From a bacterium (GTDB taxonomy: Bacteria; Spirochaetota; UBA4802; UBA5550): a stretch of 14,945 nt of DNA. Under the pieces are notes generated by a model, which was not told the origin of the DNA, made no database searches, and saw only the letters and a list, made by a program, of their open reading frames with translations. The stretch is from positions 1 through 14,945 of the forward strand of contig JAAENB010000710.1 in NCBI GenBank assembly GCA_024224995.1, written 5' to 3'. The translations under genes and the position numbers were made by a program. Positions 5,800 through 13,016 of this stretch are shown here, one piece after another. Positions within the stretch are counted from its first letter, which is position 1, and every line of letters begins with the position of its first letter.

Positions 5800-6859
5800 A
5801 TTTCTTTTTAATGACGACCATTGTTAGATCATCAGTAAGAGGAATGCTTCCGTTAAAATATTTAAAATCAGCAACGATAGTATCCAGGATTTCCTGGGCA
5901 CCAGCATCCGGTGAGATTTTATCAAGCGACAACAGTATCCTTTCCTGTCCGTATTCTTCACCATTATAGTTTAAATTCTCGTATAAACAATCGGAATAAA
6001 TAACCAGAACGTCATCCGTTTCTATTTTAAACTTATATGACTTAAAATCATACCCAATACCGTCAATCCCGAGAATTGTACCCTGGACAAGTTCATCTTT
6101 GGCCTTAATAAATTTCGATTTGTTTGTTTTACTGTTTTTCATTATAATATCGGGATGAGCCGCGTTTACGTATTCAATCATGTCGTCTTTATATCGTAAA
6201 ATAATCCCTGTAAGATAGTTTTCTTCTCCCCCTTTTGCTTCAATAAGCTGATTATTCACCATATTCATCACCTTACCGAGAGAAGTTTCAAGATGATTCC
6301 TGAAAATGTTATTGAATATGGGTTTGGCAAGGGTTGTTAAAAGACCGGACGCGATCCCATGTCCGGAAACATCCGCCAGAGTCAGTCCTAACAGGTCACC
6401 GCTTTTATCTAAATACAAATCATAAAAATCACCCGAAACAGACACCAGGGGCTCGTAATAAAAAGCTAAATCGAAATTATTTGTATTTGGCGGCTTGTTG
6501 AATAATAAACTCTCCTGGACCTTCCTGGCCATTAACATGTCTCTTTTGTAAATCTCGTCATTGGTCCGTAATTGTTTATTTAATATCTTAAGTTCGTTTT
6601 TTTGCCGTTCATTGTCAAATTGTAATGCCAGGCTGTTGCTGTGCTCAACTTCCCAATCATGGATCTCCTCTTCCTGCTCCTTCAAGAGTTTATCTTTTTC
6701 ACCCATTTTTTCAAGAAAACGTTGATATTCATGCTCAAAAATGATTTCAAACTCGTCTCTTGTAATTGTTAACTTGCCGGAAGGAAATAATTTCTCTATA
6801 AAACTATCTACCTTTCGTTTGAATATAAATTCAATGCTTTCTTTTATTTTCTTTTTCAT
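5798..6859 (-). CDS. SpoIIE-type PP2C serine phosphatase with coiled-coil N-terminus
   Basis: The 353-residue protein has a charged, helical N-terminal half with a probable coiled coil (about 40-115) and a C-terminal PP2C/SpoIIE domain (about 125-353). Metal-site motifs are present: GDFYD (143-147), LADVSGHGIASGL (161-173), YSDCLYE (288-294, where YTDG is usual) and DDLTMVVIK (343-351). Such enzymes dephosphorylate STAS antagonists in partner-switching pathways; the STAS protein at 2481-2822 is the obvious local candidate substrate. No transmembrane segment or sensor domain is seen, so the N-terminus may be the signal input or dimerisation part. ATG at 6859 is preferred to the in-frame TTG at 6871, because GGGA lies six bases upstream. 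It is monocistronic, with a terminator at its 3' end. Confidence 0.92.
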   Translation of the reverse strand: MKKKIKESIEFIFKRKVDSFIEKLFPSGKLTITRDEFEIIFEHEYQRFLEKMGEKDKLLKEQEEEIHDWEVEHSNSLALQFDNERQKNELKILNKQLRTNDEIYKRDMLMARKVQESLLFNKPPNTNNFDLAFYYEPLVSVSGDFYDLYLDKSGDLLGLTLADVSGHGIASGLLTTLAKPIFNNIFRNHLETSLGKVMNMVNNQLIEAKGGEENYLTGIILRYKDDMIEYVNAAHPDIIMKNSKTNKSKFIKAKDELVQGTILGIDGIGYDFKSYKFKIETDDVLVIYSDCLYENLNYNGEEYGQERILLSLDKISPDAGAQEILDTIVADFKYFNGSIPLTDDLTMVVIKKK

Positions 6860-6872
6860 TATGATTCCCAAA

Positions 6873-6886
6873 ATTTATCGATAAAT
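6873..6886. promoter_or_regulatory. 14-bp perfect palindrome upstream of the phosphatase gene
   Basis: ATTTATCGATAAAT is a perfect palindrome 13 bases before the phosphatase ATG, next to its ribosome site. Its position fits an operator or a weak leader hairpin. The perfect symmetry is direct observation; a function is inference. Confidence 0.3.
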
Positions 6887-7010
6887 ACAATGAAAACTCC
6901 AAAAAAGAAACCTTGTTGGGCTTTTTTTGAGAAGAATTCAGACAATCTTATCTTAAACAAATATATTTATATGTCAATAAAGATTTACAGGAATTTTCTT
7001 CCCTGCCGGG

Positions 7011-7040
7011 CAAGTCTTTTTTTGACTTGACAAAAAGTCA
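7011..7040 (+). promoter_or_regulatory. Mutually exclusive inverted repeats and possible promoter before xpaC-like gene
   Basis: CAAGTC (7011-7016) can pair with GACTTG (7024-7029), while the overlapping TGACTT (7023-7028) can pair with AAGTCA (7035-7040). TTGACT (7022-7027) and TATTAG (7045-7050) are 17 bases apart and may be a promoter. The repeats would then surround the -35 box, a usual place for an operator. Confidence 0.3.
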
Positions 7041-7062
7041 TTTTTATTAGAGTTTATAGGCA

Positions 7063-7728
7063 GTGCCGAATAAGCACAATCCTTATTTCAAAATCGCGGA
7101 AGAATTACCTATGAAATTATTAGCACGATTAATACCTGCTCTCCTTATTGGCGGAGCTGTTTCAGCCCTGTTTTTTATCCTTTTTGAGGCCGGATTCTTT
7201 TTGACGGCCGCGGCTGGTCTTGCCGGTTTTGTTGGAGGAGCTCTTTTATTCTCTCCTAAAAAAATAGACCCCAGGCTCCTGGAGTTGGAAAAGGTTCATG
7301 GTATTAGCGCGAAAACCCTGAGAAGTATTATTTCAAAGGGCAAAAGAAGAGTTGCCAAAATGCAAAAAATCGCTTCTTCCATTGAAGAAAAATCCGTTCG
7401 GCAAAAGATCGACAATATCTGTGAAACTGTTGAGAAGATATTTGAGGATTTTAAATATGATCCAAAAGATGTGAAAGCTGCGCGCCAGTTTCTCAGTTAT
7501 TATCTCGACACTACAATCAAAATTATCGAACAATACTCTGTTTTGTCAAAACAACCAACCAGTGCCGACGGACAAAAGACCCTTGCAAAAGCGGAAGAAA
7601 TGCTGGGAAAAATAGAAGAGGCTTTTGAAAAACAGCTTACCAAACTCTATGAAGATGATTTTCTCGATCTGGATACTGAAATGACTGTATTGGATAGCGC
7701 GATTAAATTTGATGGGCTCAGGAAATAA
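7063..7728 (+). CDS. XpaC-family (5-bromo-4-chloroindolyl phosphate hydrolysis) membrane protein
   Basis: A 221-residue protein with two closely spaced membrane helices (about 22-43 and 45-63) followed by a long, charged helical cytoplasmic domain. RQFLSYYLDTTIKIIEQY (about 141-158), FEKQLTKLYEDDFLDLDTEMTVLD (about 188-211) and the ending DGLRK fit the XpaC family. Despite the family name, the biochemical role is not established; members are often found beside TelA-like toxic-anion resistance proteins, none of which is in this window. The given start is GTG at 7063. An ATG at 7111 with GGAAG eight bases upstream is a real alternative and would shorten the protein by 16 residues. Its stop abuts the stop of the convergent radical SAM gene with no terminator visible. 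Confidence 0.83.
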   Translation: MPNKHNPYFKIAEELPMKLLARLIPALLIGGAVSALFFILFEAGFFLTAAAGLAGFVGGALLFSPKKIDPRLLELEKVHGISAKTLRSIISKGKRRVAKMQKIASSIEEKSVRQKIDNICETVEKIFEDFKYDPKDVKAARQFLSYYLDTTIKIIEQYSVLSKQPTSADGQKTLAKAEEMLGKIEEAFEKQLTKLYEDDFLDLDTEMTVLDSAIKFDGLRK

Positions 7729-8694
7729 TTATATTATGCTATAATCCTGGCTTCGATTAAATTCTTCCAATAATTTAATCAGCTTCTCATCTCCTTCCCG
7801 AATAAACGAGCCGCCAGGCACCGCGAGTCCCTCATCATTTAAGCCAATATAAAGGGAAATTGATTTGTCTTTAGCGAACCGTATTATCTCTTTTACGCTT
7901 TCCAGCCGGGGCGGAGAATAATTCCCTTCCATAAAAGCATCAGCAAGAGGGGTTCCTTTTGCCGCATACGTGGGATTTAAGTGCATGTTGATATCCAGGT
8001 TGTACCGGGCCGCGATACTGTCCAGGTAATCAATTCCCTCTTTGATATCAGCAATGGCCTCTTCTTCGGAAAGCTGCGGCACCGGTTTCAGCATAAAATA
8101 GGTCTTTAGCCTGAAACCGTATTTCCCCACCAGGGACGCGAACTTTTCAAAAACAGTAAGATCCAGCCCTTTTTTAAAATATTCGTTCCGAACCCGGTCG
8201 TTAAAAGCCTCAAACCCGATTGCGACTTCAAGTTCAGCAGCTTTGTCGACCTCTTTAAGGGCCCTGGAAATAACTTCCAGCTCCGGCAGATCGGCATATT
8301 CAGGGCGTGTCTCTATTGTGAGGATTTTTACATCGGGACAATGGATATTCATCTTCGCGATAAAATAAAGAAGAGCGGTTGTGGAAAAAGTGTCTTCATC
8401 AAGGATGGACCCGTTATTTGAAATAATGATCTTTCGAAGATCTTTTTGTTTGGTCTCGTCCAGGATATAATCAAAAATATAATCCACCTGTTTGATGATG
8501 TTCCTGAAATTAATATGATGCTCCGACATCAGGGAGGGCAGGTTGCATCCCAGGCATCTCGACCATTGACAGGTAAGGGTATAAAAGACAATAAACAGGG
8601 TAAGTCCCTCCGGCGGATTCTGGAACCAGAAGTCCGCCGGTAATAGTGGATTATGGTCATTATTATACGTATATGTCTTACCGGTCTCATTCAT
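7729..8694 (-). CDS. Radical SAM protein, Elp3/TIGR01210-like
   Basis: A 321-residue radical SAM enzyme. The cluster cysteines are Cys42, Cys47 and Cys50 in TCQWSRCLGC, spaced CX4CX2C rather than the common CX3CX2C. ETRPEY (about 127-132) and GFEAFNDRVRNEYFKKGLDL (about 158-177), followed by LKTYFMLKP, match the Elp3-like radical SAM fold of the TIGR01210/RaSEA type. No RNA-binding or acetyltransferase domain is attached. The reaction is unknown; relatives act on tRNA, but I cannot assign a substrate. It is the last gene of the ABC/OmpA/VWA block, starting three bases after the upstream stop, so translational coupling is likely. It might modify something related to that system, or simply be a passenger. 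Confidence 0.8.
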   Translation of the reverse strand: MNETGKTYTYNNDHNPLLPADFWFQNPPEGLTLFIVFYTLTCQWSRCLGCNLPSLMSEHHINFRNIIKQVDYIFDYILDETKQKDLRKIIISNNGSILDEDTFSTTALLYFIAKMNIHCPDVKILTIETRPEYADLPELEVISRALKEVDKAAELEVAIGFEAFNDRVRNEYFKKGLDLTVFEKFASLVGKYGFRLKTYFMLKPVPQLSEEEAIADIKEGIDYLDSIAARYNLDINMHLNPTYAAKGTPLADAFMEGNYSPPRLESVKEIIRFAKDKSISLYIGLNDEGLAVPGGSFIREGDEKLIKLLEEFNRSQDYSII

Positions 8695-8697
8695 TGG

Positions 8698-10254
8698 CTA
8701 TTTTTTTCCTGAGAGAAATAATATTTCCACCCGCTTCAGGCGGTTATTAAAGGCCCGGGCAGACTCATCATTCCCCTTTGGCAGGGGCTCCTTGCCTCCC
8801 ATACCCACAACCCTGATCCTGTTGGGATCAACATTAAATGAATACTGCAGGTCACTCTTTACCGCCTTTGCCCGGCTCATGGACAGATCAATATTTGCCT
8901 TTTGGTCCCCGCGGGTCCCGGTATGCCCCTTAATCAACAGCCTGAAATTGGGATAATGCCGTACATTGTCCACAATCAGTTTAATCTGGCTCCGGCCATT
9001 TTCATCCAGGTTCGAGGTACCGCTTCGAAAAGAGATTGGCCTCAGTTTAAGCGCGCCAATAACCCGCAGCCGTTTCCACTCTTTTTCAGATAATTTGCCG
9101 AATTTTTTTGTAAGAGAATCAATACTTGAAGCAGCCTGTGTTGTATCCTGCATGGTGCCTGATTTGTAAACTTCCCGCATAAACAATGAACTGACCAGGG
9201 TATAGGGATCATTGTCGGGAATTGGGCTTGCGGAAAAATCCCCGCTTTCGGTTAAGATTTTTACTGTTGAGTTAATGGATTCTATGAGTTCCGGCTGCTG
9301 ATGCGAGGCCCCGATATTTAAGCCAAACCATCGCCGGTTCTCCGGGTAGTTAACCCACCTGACCCCTTTTAACATATATTTTACCTGTTTTTTTGAGAGC
9401 TTGACTTTGCTTAAAATATCTTCCCGAAGCCGTCTGGGTGACGCGTTATAGATATTTATTGTCTCAAAATAATTTTTTAAGAAGAGTTTTACCAGTTCCG
9501 GCTTTTTTTCGGCATATTTTCTGTTAACAAGAAGAATATCGACAATTAATCTCTCCATATCTTCCGAGCCAATAAGCTTTACAATTTCCGGGTTCGAAAG
9601 CGCCTCAGTAACATGGGGCTCCCATACTGCCGCTATATCCACTTCTTTCGCTATCAGTTTATTGTAGGCATCTTCCGCGCCGTCTACTTCCACCCGCCAG
9701 GTATCGGTCTTATTCCCGAGACGGGATACGCCGAAATGGACCGCTATTGATTTTAACAGGTGTTCACTTGGCGACGCCGGAGTAAAGGCTATCTTAAAAT
9801 CCTGCTTCTTTTTTAATTGATCGATATTCGCTACCTTATGCTTCCAGGAAACAACGGCATCTCCGCCTTTAGATTCGTCAATTACGGCAATTACCGCTCC
9901 CGGGTAATTTACCGATTCTCCATTTAACAGGTACGAGTCTATGGTACAAACGGCGAAATCGATCTTTCCTTTTCGGAGCATCTTCATTCGCTCTTCATAA
10001 TTGGCTTTATCATCAATGATCTTGAGCCGGTAGCCCGCGTCCCGCATGAGCTTTCCAAAAACAGGAGACTGGAAAGGGAAATACCCTATCCAGCTGTCCA
10101 GGGCTATGGATATATCTCCCTTGAGATTGCCCGCGTCACTGGTACTATAGGTAATGATCCGGTCTTCTTCCTGTTTTACGAAAAAAGTATATACCGCGGC
10201 ACCGCCTACTGCCAGGAGGATTATAATCCCCAAATATCTTTTAATATTTTCCAT
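8698..10254 (-). CDS. NitT/TauT-type substrate-binding protein fused to an OmpA domain (membrane-anchored)
   Basis: A 518-residue fusion. Residues 7-26 form a membrane helix without a clear cleavage site, suggesting an inner-membrane anchor facing the periplasm. Residues about 46-340 are a type-2 periplasmic binding domain of the NMT1/SsuA kind (ISIALDSWIGYFPFQ, RKGKIDFAVCTIDSYL, EVDIAAVWEPHV). After a linker rich in Ser, Thr and Lys, residues about 400-518 form an OmpA-like peptidoglycan-binding domain (IKGHTGTRGD 441-450, NIDLSMSRAKAV 454-465). The aspartate of GHTD, a diaminopimelate ligand in well-studied OmpA, is glycine here (446), while the matching arginine (461) remains. The leader shares AGTTTCTTRAGAG with the permease gene, and GAGAG precedes the ATG by seven bases. 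It is read with an adjacent VWA gene upstream and a radical SAM gene downstream. Confidence 0.88.
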   Translation of the reverse strand: MENIKRYLGIIILLAVGGAAVYTFFVKQEEDRIITYSTSDAGNLKGDISIALDSWIGYFPFQSPVFGKLMRDAGYRLKIIDDKANYEERMKMLRKGKIDFAVCTIDSYLLNGESVNYPGAVIAVIDESKGGDAVVSWKHKVANIDQLKKKQDFKIAFTPASPSEHLLKSIAVHFGVSRLGNKTDTWRVEVDGAEDAYNKLIAKEVDIAAVWEPHVTEALSNPEIVKLIGSEDMERLIVDILLVNRKYAEKKPELVKLFLKNYFETINIYNASPRRLREDILSKVKLSKKQVKYMLKGVRWVNYPENRRWFGLNIGASHQQPELIESINSTVKILTESGDFSASPIPDNDPYTLVSSLFMREVYKSGTMQDTTQAASSIDSLTKKFGKLSEKEWKRLRVIGALKLRPISFRSGTSNLDENGRSQIKLIVDNVRHYPNFRLLIKGHTGTRGDQKANIDLSMSRAKAVKSDLQYSFNVDPNRIRVVGMGGKEPLPKGNDESARAFNNRLKRVEILFLSGKK

Positions 10255-10261
10255 TTGTTTA

Positions 10262-10277
10262 ACTCTCTTAAGAAACT
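10262..10277 (-). promoter_or_regulatory. Shared leader motif and ribosome site of the second binding-protein gene
   Basis: On this strand the leader reads AGTTTCTTAAGAGAG, with the ATG seven bases later. The permease gene has AGTTTCTTGAGAGG in the same place. The GAGAG part probably is the ribosome binding site; the upstream AGTTTCTT is the unexplained shared part. Confidence 0.4.
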
Positions 10278-10295
10278 CAATTGTGCTTGTGCGCG

Positions 10296-10389
10296 GGCCT
10301 GGAAGTAGTATGGGCTCTTTGGATTGCTGCGGAACTCGCGTTGCTCAAACAGTCCTCACAACCCAAAGAGCCCATACTACTTCCAGGCC
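10296..10389. repeat. Perfect 27-bp inverted repeat inside the ABC block
   Basis: Positions 10296-10322 are the exact reverse complement of 10363-10389, separated by a 40-base loop containing GGAACTCGCGTTGCTC. AGAAACT (10271-10277) and AGTTTCT (10413-10419) form an outer pair, so the whole element may span about 150 bases. It lies between the VWA gene and the second binding-protein gene and would be transcribed as a long stem. There is no T-run, so it is not a standard terminator. A REP/MITE-like non-coding element is the best description; no transposase is in the window. Confidence 0.85.
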
Positions 10390-10412
10390 AGATGCAGCTC
10401 GCAATGCTATTA

Positions 10413-10456
10413 AGTTTCTGACGTATTTTTCCCCCGCTTTCCAGGGGTCGCACTCT
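10413..10456 (+). repeat. Dispersed repeat, copy 3 (TATTTTTCCC motif plus hairpin)
   Basis: Positions 10413-10433 match 288-308 at 20 of 21 bases and 154-174 at 18 of 21. CCCC...GGGG (10432-10435, 10444-10447) can pair, and CACTCT (10451-10456) follows at the same distance as in copy 1. Its right end touches the stop codon of the VWA gene. Confidence 0.65.
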
Positions 10457-11192
10457 ATTTAAAATCAGTAACCGTGAAATCTTCCGCTTCTGCCAGGACT
10501 TTTTCAAGGCCCTGGGACAGTTCTTCAAAATTGTTGGCAGTTTTATAATATATTTTTCCCGGTTGATTCAACGCGTGGCCGGCCCCTATCTGGAATCCAA
10601 TCGTGTGTATTATTACGGGACTGTCTGCCAGGATACGGTCAACTGCGTCTATGAGTCCCACCTCATCCGTGGCCTCTCCGTCGGTAATTATAACCAGGTT
10701 GTATTCTCCATATCCAAGCTGTCTTTTAGCCTGGTAACCGAGTTTTTTATACGCAATGTCAACAGATTCTCCCAGGGGAGTTGCTCCTCCCGCAGTAATG
10801 GCGTCTACCTGGCTGGTAATATCGCCGCGGGCAGAACCAAGGGGAGCCCTTTCAGAGTTGTTTTTTTTATCAAAAGCAGTCAGTCCAATATTGGCGTTCG
10901 ACGGAATTAATGAGATAAAGCGTTTTAATGCTTTCTTTGCCACTTTGATCTTGTCTCCTGCCATGCTGCCGGAACCGTCAAAAATGATGTAATAATTTTT
11001 CAGGGAAGTTTCTCCCAGCTGGACCTTGACATCCTTGAGCCCTTCCAGCTTTGAAAGCCAGTCGGTCTTTTTTTCCGCAACTGTTCCGGACTCATCAGCG
11101 ATGTCTGTTCTATTTTCTTCTTTTTTAACACAGTTGAAAAACAGTACAACCAACACCAGTAAAGAAATTATTGAAATTATTGTTTTTTTCAT
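10455..11192 (-). CDS. VWA-domain lipoprotein with intact MIDAS
   Basis: A 245-residue protein starting at ATG 11192, after AGGTGG and a short spacer; a longer in-frame extension to 11246 would overlap the upstream gene and hide the signal peptide. Residues 1-21 are a lipoprotein signal with lipobox-like LFFNC (Cys21), relaxed as in spirochaetes. A short charged linker leads to a von Willebrand A domain (about 64-240). All three MIDAS elements are visible: D72-G-S74-G-S76, Thr138 in GGATPLGES and Asp171 in IITDGEATD. It should therefore bind a divalent metal and engage a protein partner in the periplasm. Its place between two binding-protein/OmpA genes (19 bases after the first) suggests that the partner is part of this ABC system. 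Similar VWA proteins exist, but I know no fixed function. Confidence 0.88.
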   Translation of the reverse strand: MKKTIISIISLLVLVVLFFNCVKKEENRTDIADESGTVAEKKTDWLSKLEGLKDVKVQLGETSLKNYYIIFDGSGSMAGDKIKVAKKALKRFISLIPSNANIGLTAFDKKNNSERAPLGSARGDITSQVDAITAGGATPLGESVDIAYKKLGYQAKRQLGYGEYNLVIITDGEATDEVGLIDAVDRILADSPVIIHTIGFQIGAGHALNQPGKIYYKTANNFEELSQGLEKVLAEAEDFTVTDFK

Positions 11193-11211
11193 TGAATTCC
11201 ACCTTTTTATT

Positions 11212-12915
11212 TTACAGGGGTTTAAATACTTGTTCTTCCGCCTCAACCTGTATTATTTTAAACTGAACCCGCATATTCTGCCGCCATTCTTCATCCGATT
11301 TAGGAACCCCGAACTTGGGTGATGATATGCCATGGCCAATAATGGTAAACTGGCTGGTATCAAGAGATATACTTTTTGATTTGGAATAAGAGATTATTTC
11401 ATCCCGAACCGATCCTGCCCTGCTGTAGCTCAGGTTTTTGGCCGATTGTTTGATCTTCTTAAGTAAGAGCTGGTCGCCGCCTTTCTTCTTTTTTCGTAAG
11501 TAGGCCATTGGATCGGAGTGGCCTTCAACAGTAATGAGGGCTCCTCCATACGTGGAGGCATAGTCTATAACCCTGTCGAATTCCGCCTGGTACGCGGCAG
11601 CGGAAAAATTATTCTGATTTGGCTGAAAAAATATCTCAAACTGGAACAGGGATGCTCCTCCCTTTCGACTCAATTTTTCCGCGACAATAGTCGCTTTTTG
11701 AGTGTCAAATTTCGACACCGACACCGCGTCGGCATAACGAAGCCCTTTCTTTAACTCGTTGTAATCCCATTTTGCCGTAAGCAGCTGGGAACGTTTGTTA
11801 ATGAGGCCCAGGGATATGAGTGAATTCTGGATCTCTGCTGACAGTTTTTTATAATTCCGCGGATAGGCAGCGTCGCTAAAAAACTTTACATTCCCGTTAA
11901 AACCGGTAAGCTCCGCGTCATTGTACATCCCTTTTACGTCTTCTTTCGCGCCGGGATCATCAAGGAGCAGTTTTCCTCCCATAGTAAGCAGTGAATTATA
12001 GGTGTCCCCGCTTTTGGTTTTAAACAGATCCTTAACCTGTTCTTCGGAACGAAGCAGCGCTTTTACGAATTTTTTAACTTCTTTTTTGTTCTTGTCGAAA
12101 TAATCTTTTCGTACGGCATATACATCACTAATAATTCTGTTAGCTGTTTTTGTTGAAAGCAGTATGCGGGCTCCTTTTACCGAGTCTTCCGCTCCCGTGC
12201 CTATTGTCCCGTTTGAAGTGAGTGCCAGGGCATCGGGAATAATAACAAAGGCCGCGTCAATATTGCCGGTATACAGCTTTGCCATTGGGGTATCTCCCTG
12301 ACCCCCAATGAGGTCTTTTGTCCATACGATCTTTACGTCATTTTTTTTCAATTGCGCGTCTTTCATAAGTTTGAGAAAATAATCAACATGAGGCCCGTAA
12401 CTCTGAATCGCTACGGTCTTTCCCTTAAGATCTTTTATGGAATTTATTTTTCCCTTTACTACCAGGGCATCTCCTCCCGAGGACCATGAATGTTGATAAA
12501 TTAGTACCGGTTTGGTTTTATCATTGGCATGCAGCTTTTCCGAAGCCATATTCATCATGCCCATTGTTCCCCGAAGGTATACGATTTCACCGCGTATGAA
12601 CATATCGGTCTGTTTGCTGAAATCATCCTGCCGAAACAGTTCAATATTCAGTCCCTCTTCATCAAAAATGGAACCTTTTACTGTTTTGGGGCTGCTGCCG
12701 TTCGCGTTTATCGTAACCAGGTCGGCTCCCCAGGCAATCATAGGCACTTTAATGCTCTTGCCGGAAACAAAATCTCCTGCTTTTATACTGGAATCGGTTA
12801 CGGACTGTGAAGAACCGCTGTCTTTGTCTTTTTTCTTGCAGAAACAAAAAGCAATGAATAAACATATGGAAAATATCAGGAAAATGGAGTAACGTTTTTT
12901 TTGCGTAATTTTCAT
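11212..12915 (-). CDS. Lipoprotein fusing a NitT/TauT-type substrate-binding domain to an OmpA domain
   Basis: A 567-residue fusion. The signal (1-26) ends in IAFCFCKKK, giving Cys24 or Cys26 as the lipidated residue. A low-complexity Ser/Asp linker precedes a type-2 periplasmic binding domain (about 55-395), recognisable from IKDLKGKTVAIQSYGPHVDYFL, YTGNIDAAFVIIPDAL and YAVRKDYFDKNKKEVKKFVKALL. The C-terminal OmpA-like domain (about 425-560) contains EGHSD (464-468) and NLSYSRA (494-500). Both peptidoglycan ligands, Asp468 and Arg499, are present, but 25 residues rich in lysine separate GHSD from the Asn, where about seven are usual. ATG at 12915 is preferred over 12924, since AAAGGA sits at good distance. 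It is only distantly similar to the second fusion at 8698-10254, so the two probably bind different ligands or play different roles. Confidence 0.88.
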   Translation of the reverse strand: MKITQKKRYSIFLIFSICLFIAFCFCKKKDKDSGSSQSVTDSSIKAGDFVSGKSIKVPMIAWGADLVTINANGSSPKTVKGSIFDEEGLNIELFRQDDFSKQTDMFIRGEIVYLRGTMGMMNMASEKLHANDKTKPVLIYQHSWSSGGDALVVKGKINSIKDLKGKTVAIQSYGPHVDYFLKLMKDAQLKKNDVKIVWTKDLIGGQGDTPMAKLYTGNIDAAFVIIPDALALTSNGTIGTGAEDSVKGARILLSTKTANRIISDVYAVRKDYFDKNKKEVKKFVKALLRSEEQVKDLFKTKSGDTYNSLLTMGGKLLLDDPGAKEDVKGMYNDAELTGFNGNVKFFSDAAYPRNYKKLSAEIQNSLISLGLINKRSQLLTAKWDYNELKKGLRYADAVSVSKFDTQKATIVAEKLSRKGGASLFQFEIFFQPNQNNFSAAAYQAEFDRVIDYASTYGGALITVEGHSDPMAYLRKKKKGGDQLLLKKIKQSAKNLSYSRAGSVRDEIISYSKSKSISLDTSQFTIIGHGISSPKFGVPKSDEEWRQNMRVQFKIIQVEAEEQVFKPL

Positions 12916-12984
12916 GGTAAACATCCTTTTTTTGTATTTAATTTAACGGAACCGGAGCAATAGTATAGAAAATTATGATAATTT

Positions 12985-13013
12985 AGTATTATATTTTAAA
13001 ATTCTTTTGTCAA
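12985..13013 (-). promoter_or_regulatory. Candidate internal promoter for the binding-protein/VWA genes
   Basis: On the minus strand a consensus TTGACA (13008-13013) lies just after the ATPase stop codon. AATACT (12985-12990) is 17 bases further on; a better-looking TATAAT (12988-12993) is only 14 bases away. The AT-rich gap of about 100 bases before the lipoprotein start is otherwise unexplained, so separate expression of the distal genes is plausible. Confidence 0.5.
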
Positions 13014-13016
13014 ATA

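Noticed and set aside
6899..6928. A-rich/T-rich stretch with CC...GG between the phosphatase and XpaC genes, resembling a terminator
   Set aside because: The GC stem is only two to three pairs with internal mismatches, and divergent genes on both sides need no terminator here.
10277..10528. Open frames spanning the 27-bp inverted repeat
   Set aside because: They encode parts of the repeat arms twice on both strands (the same PSMGSL-like peptide), which is an artefact of the palindrome.
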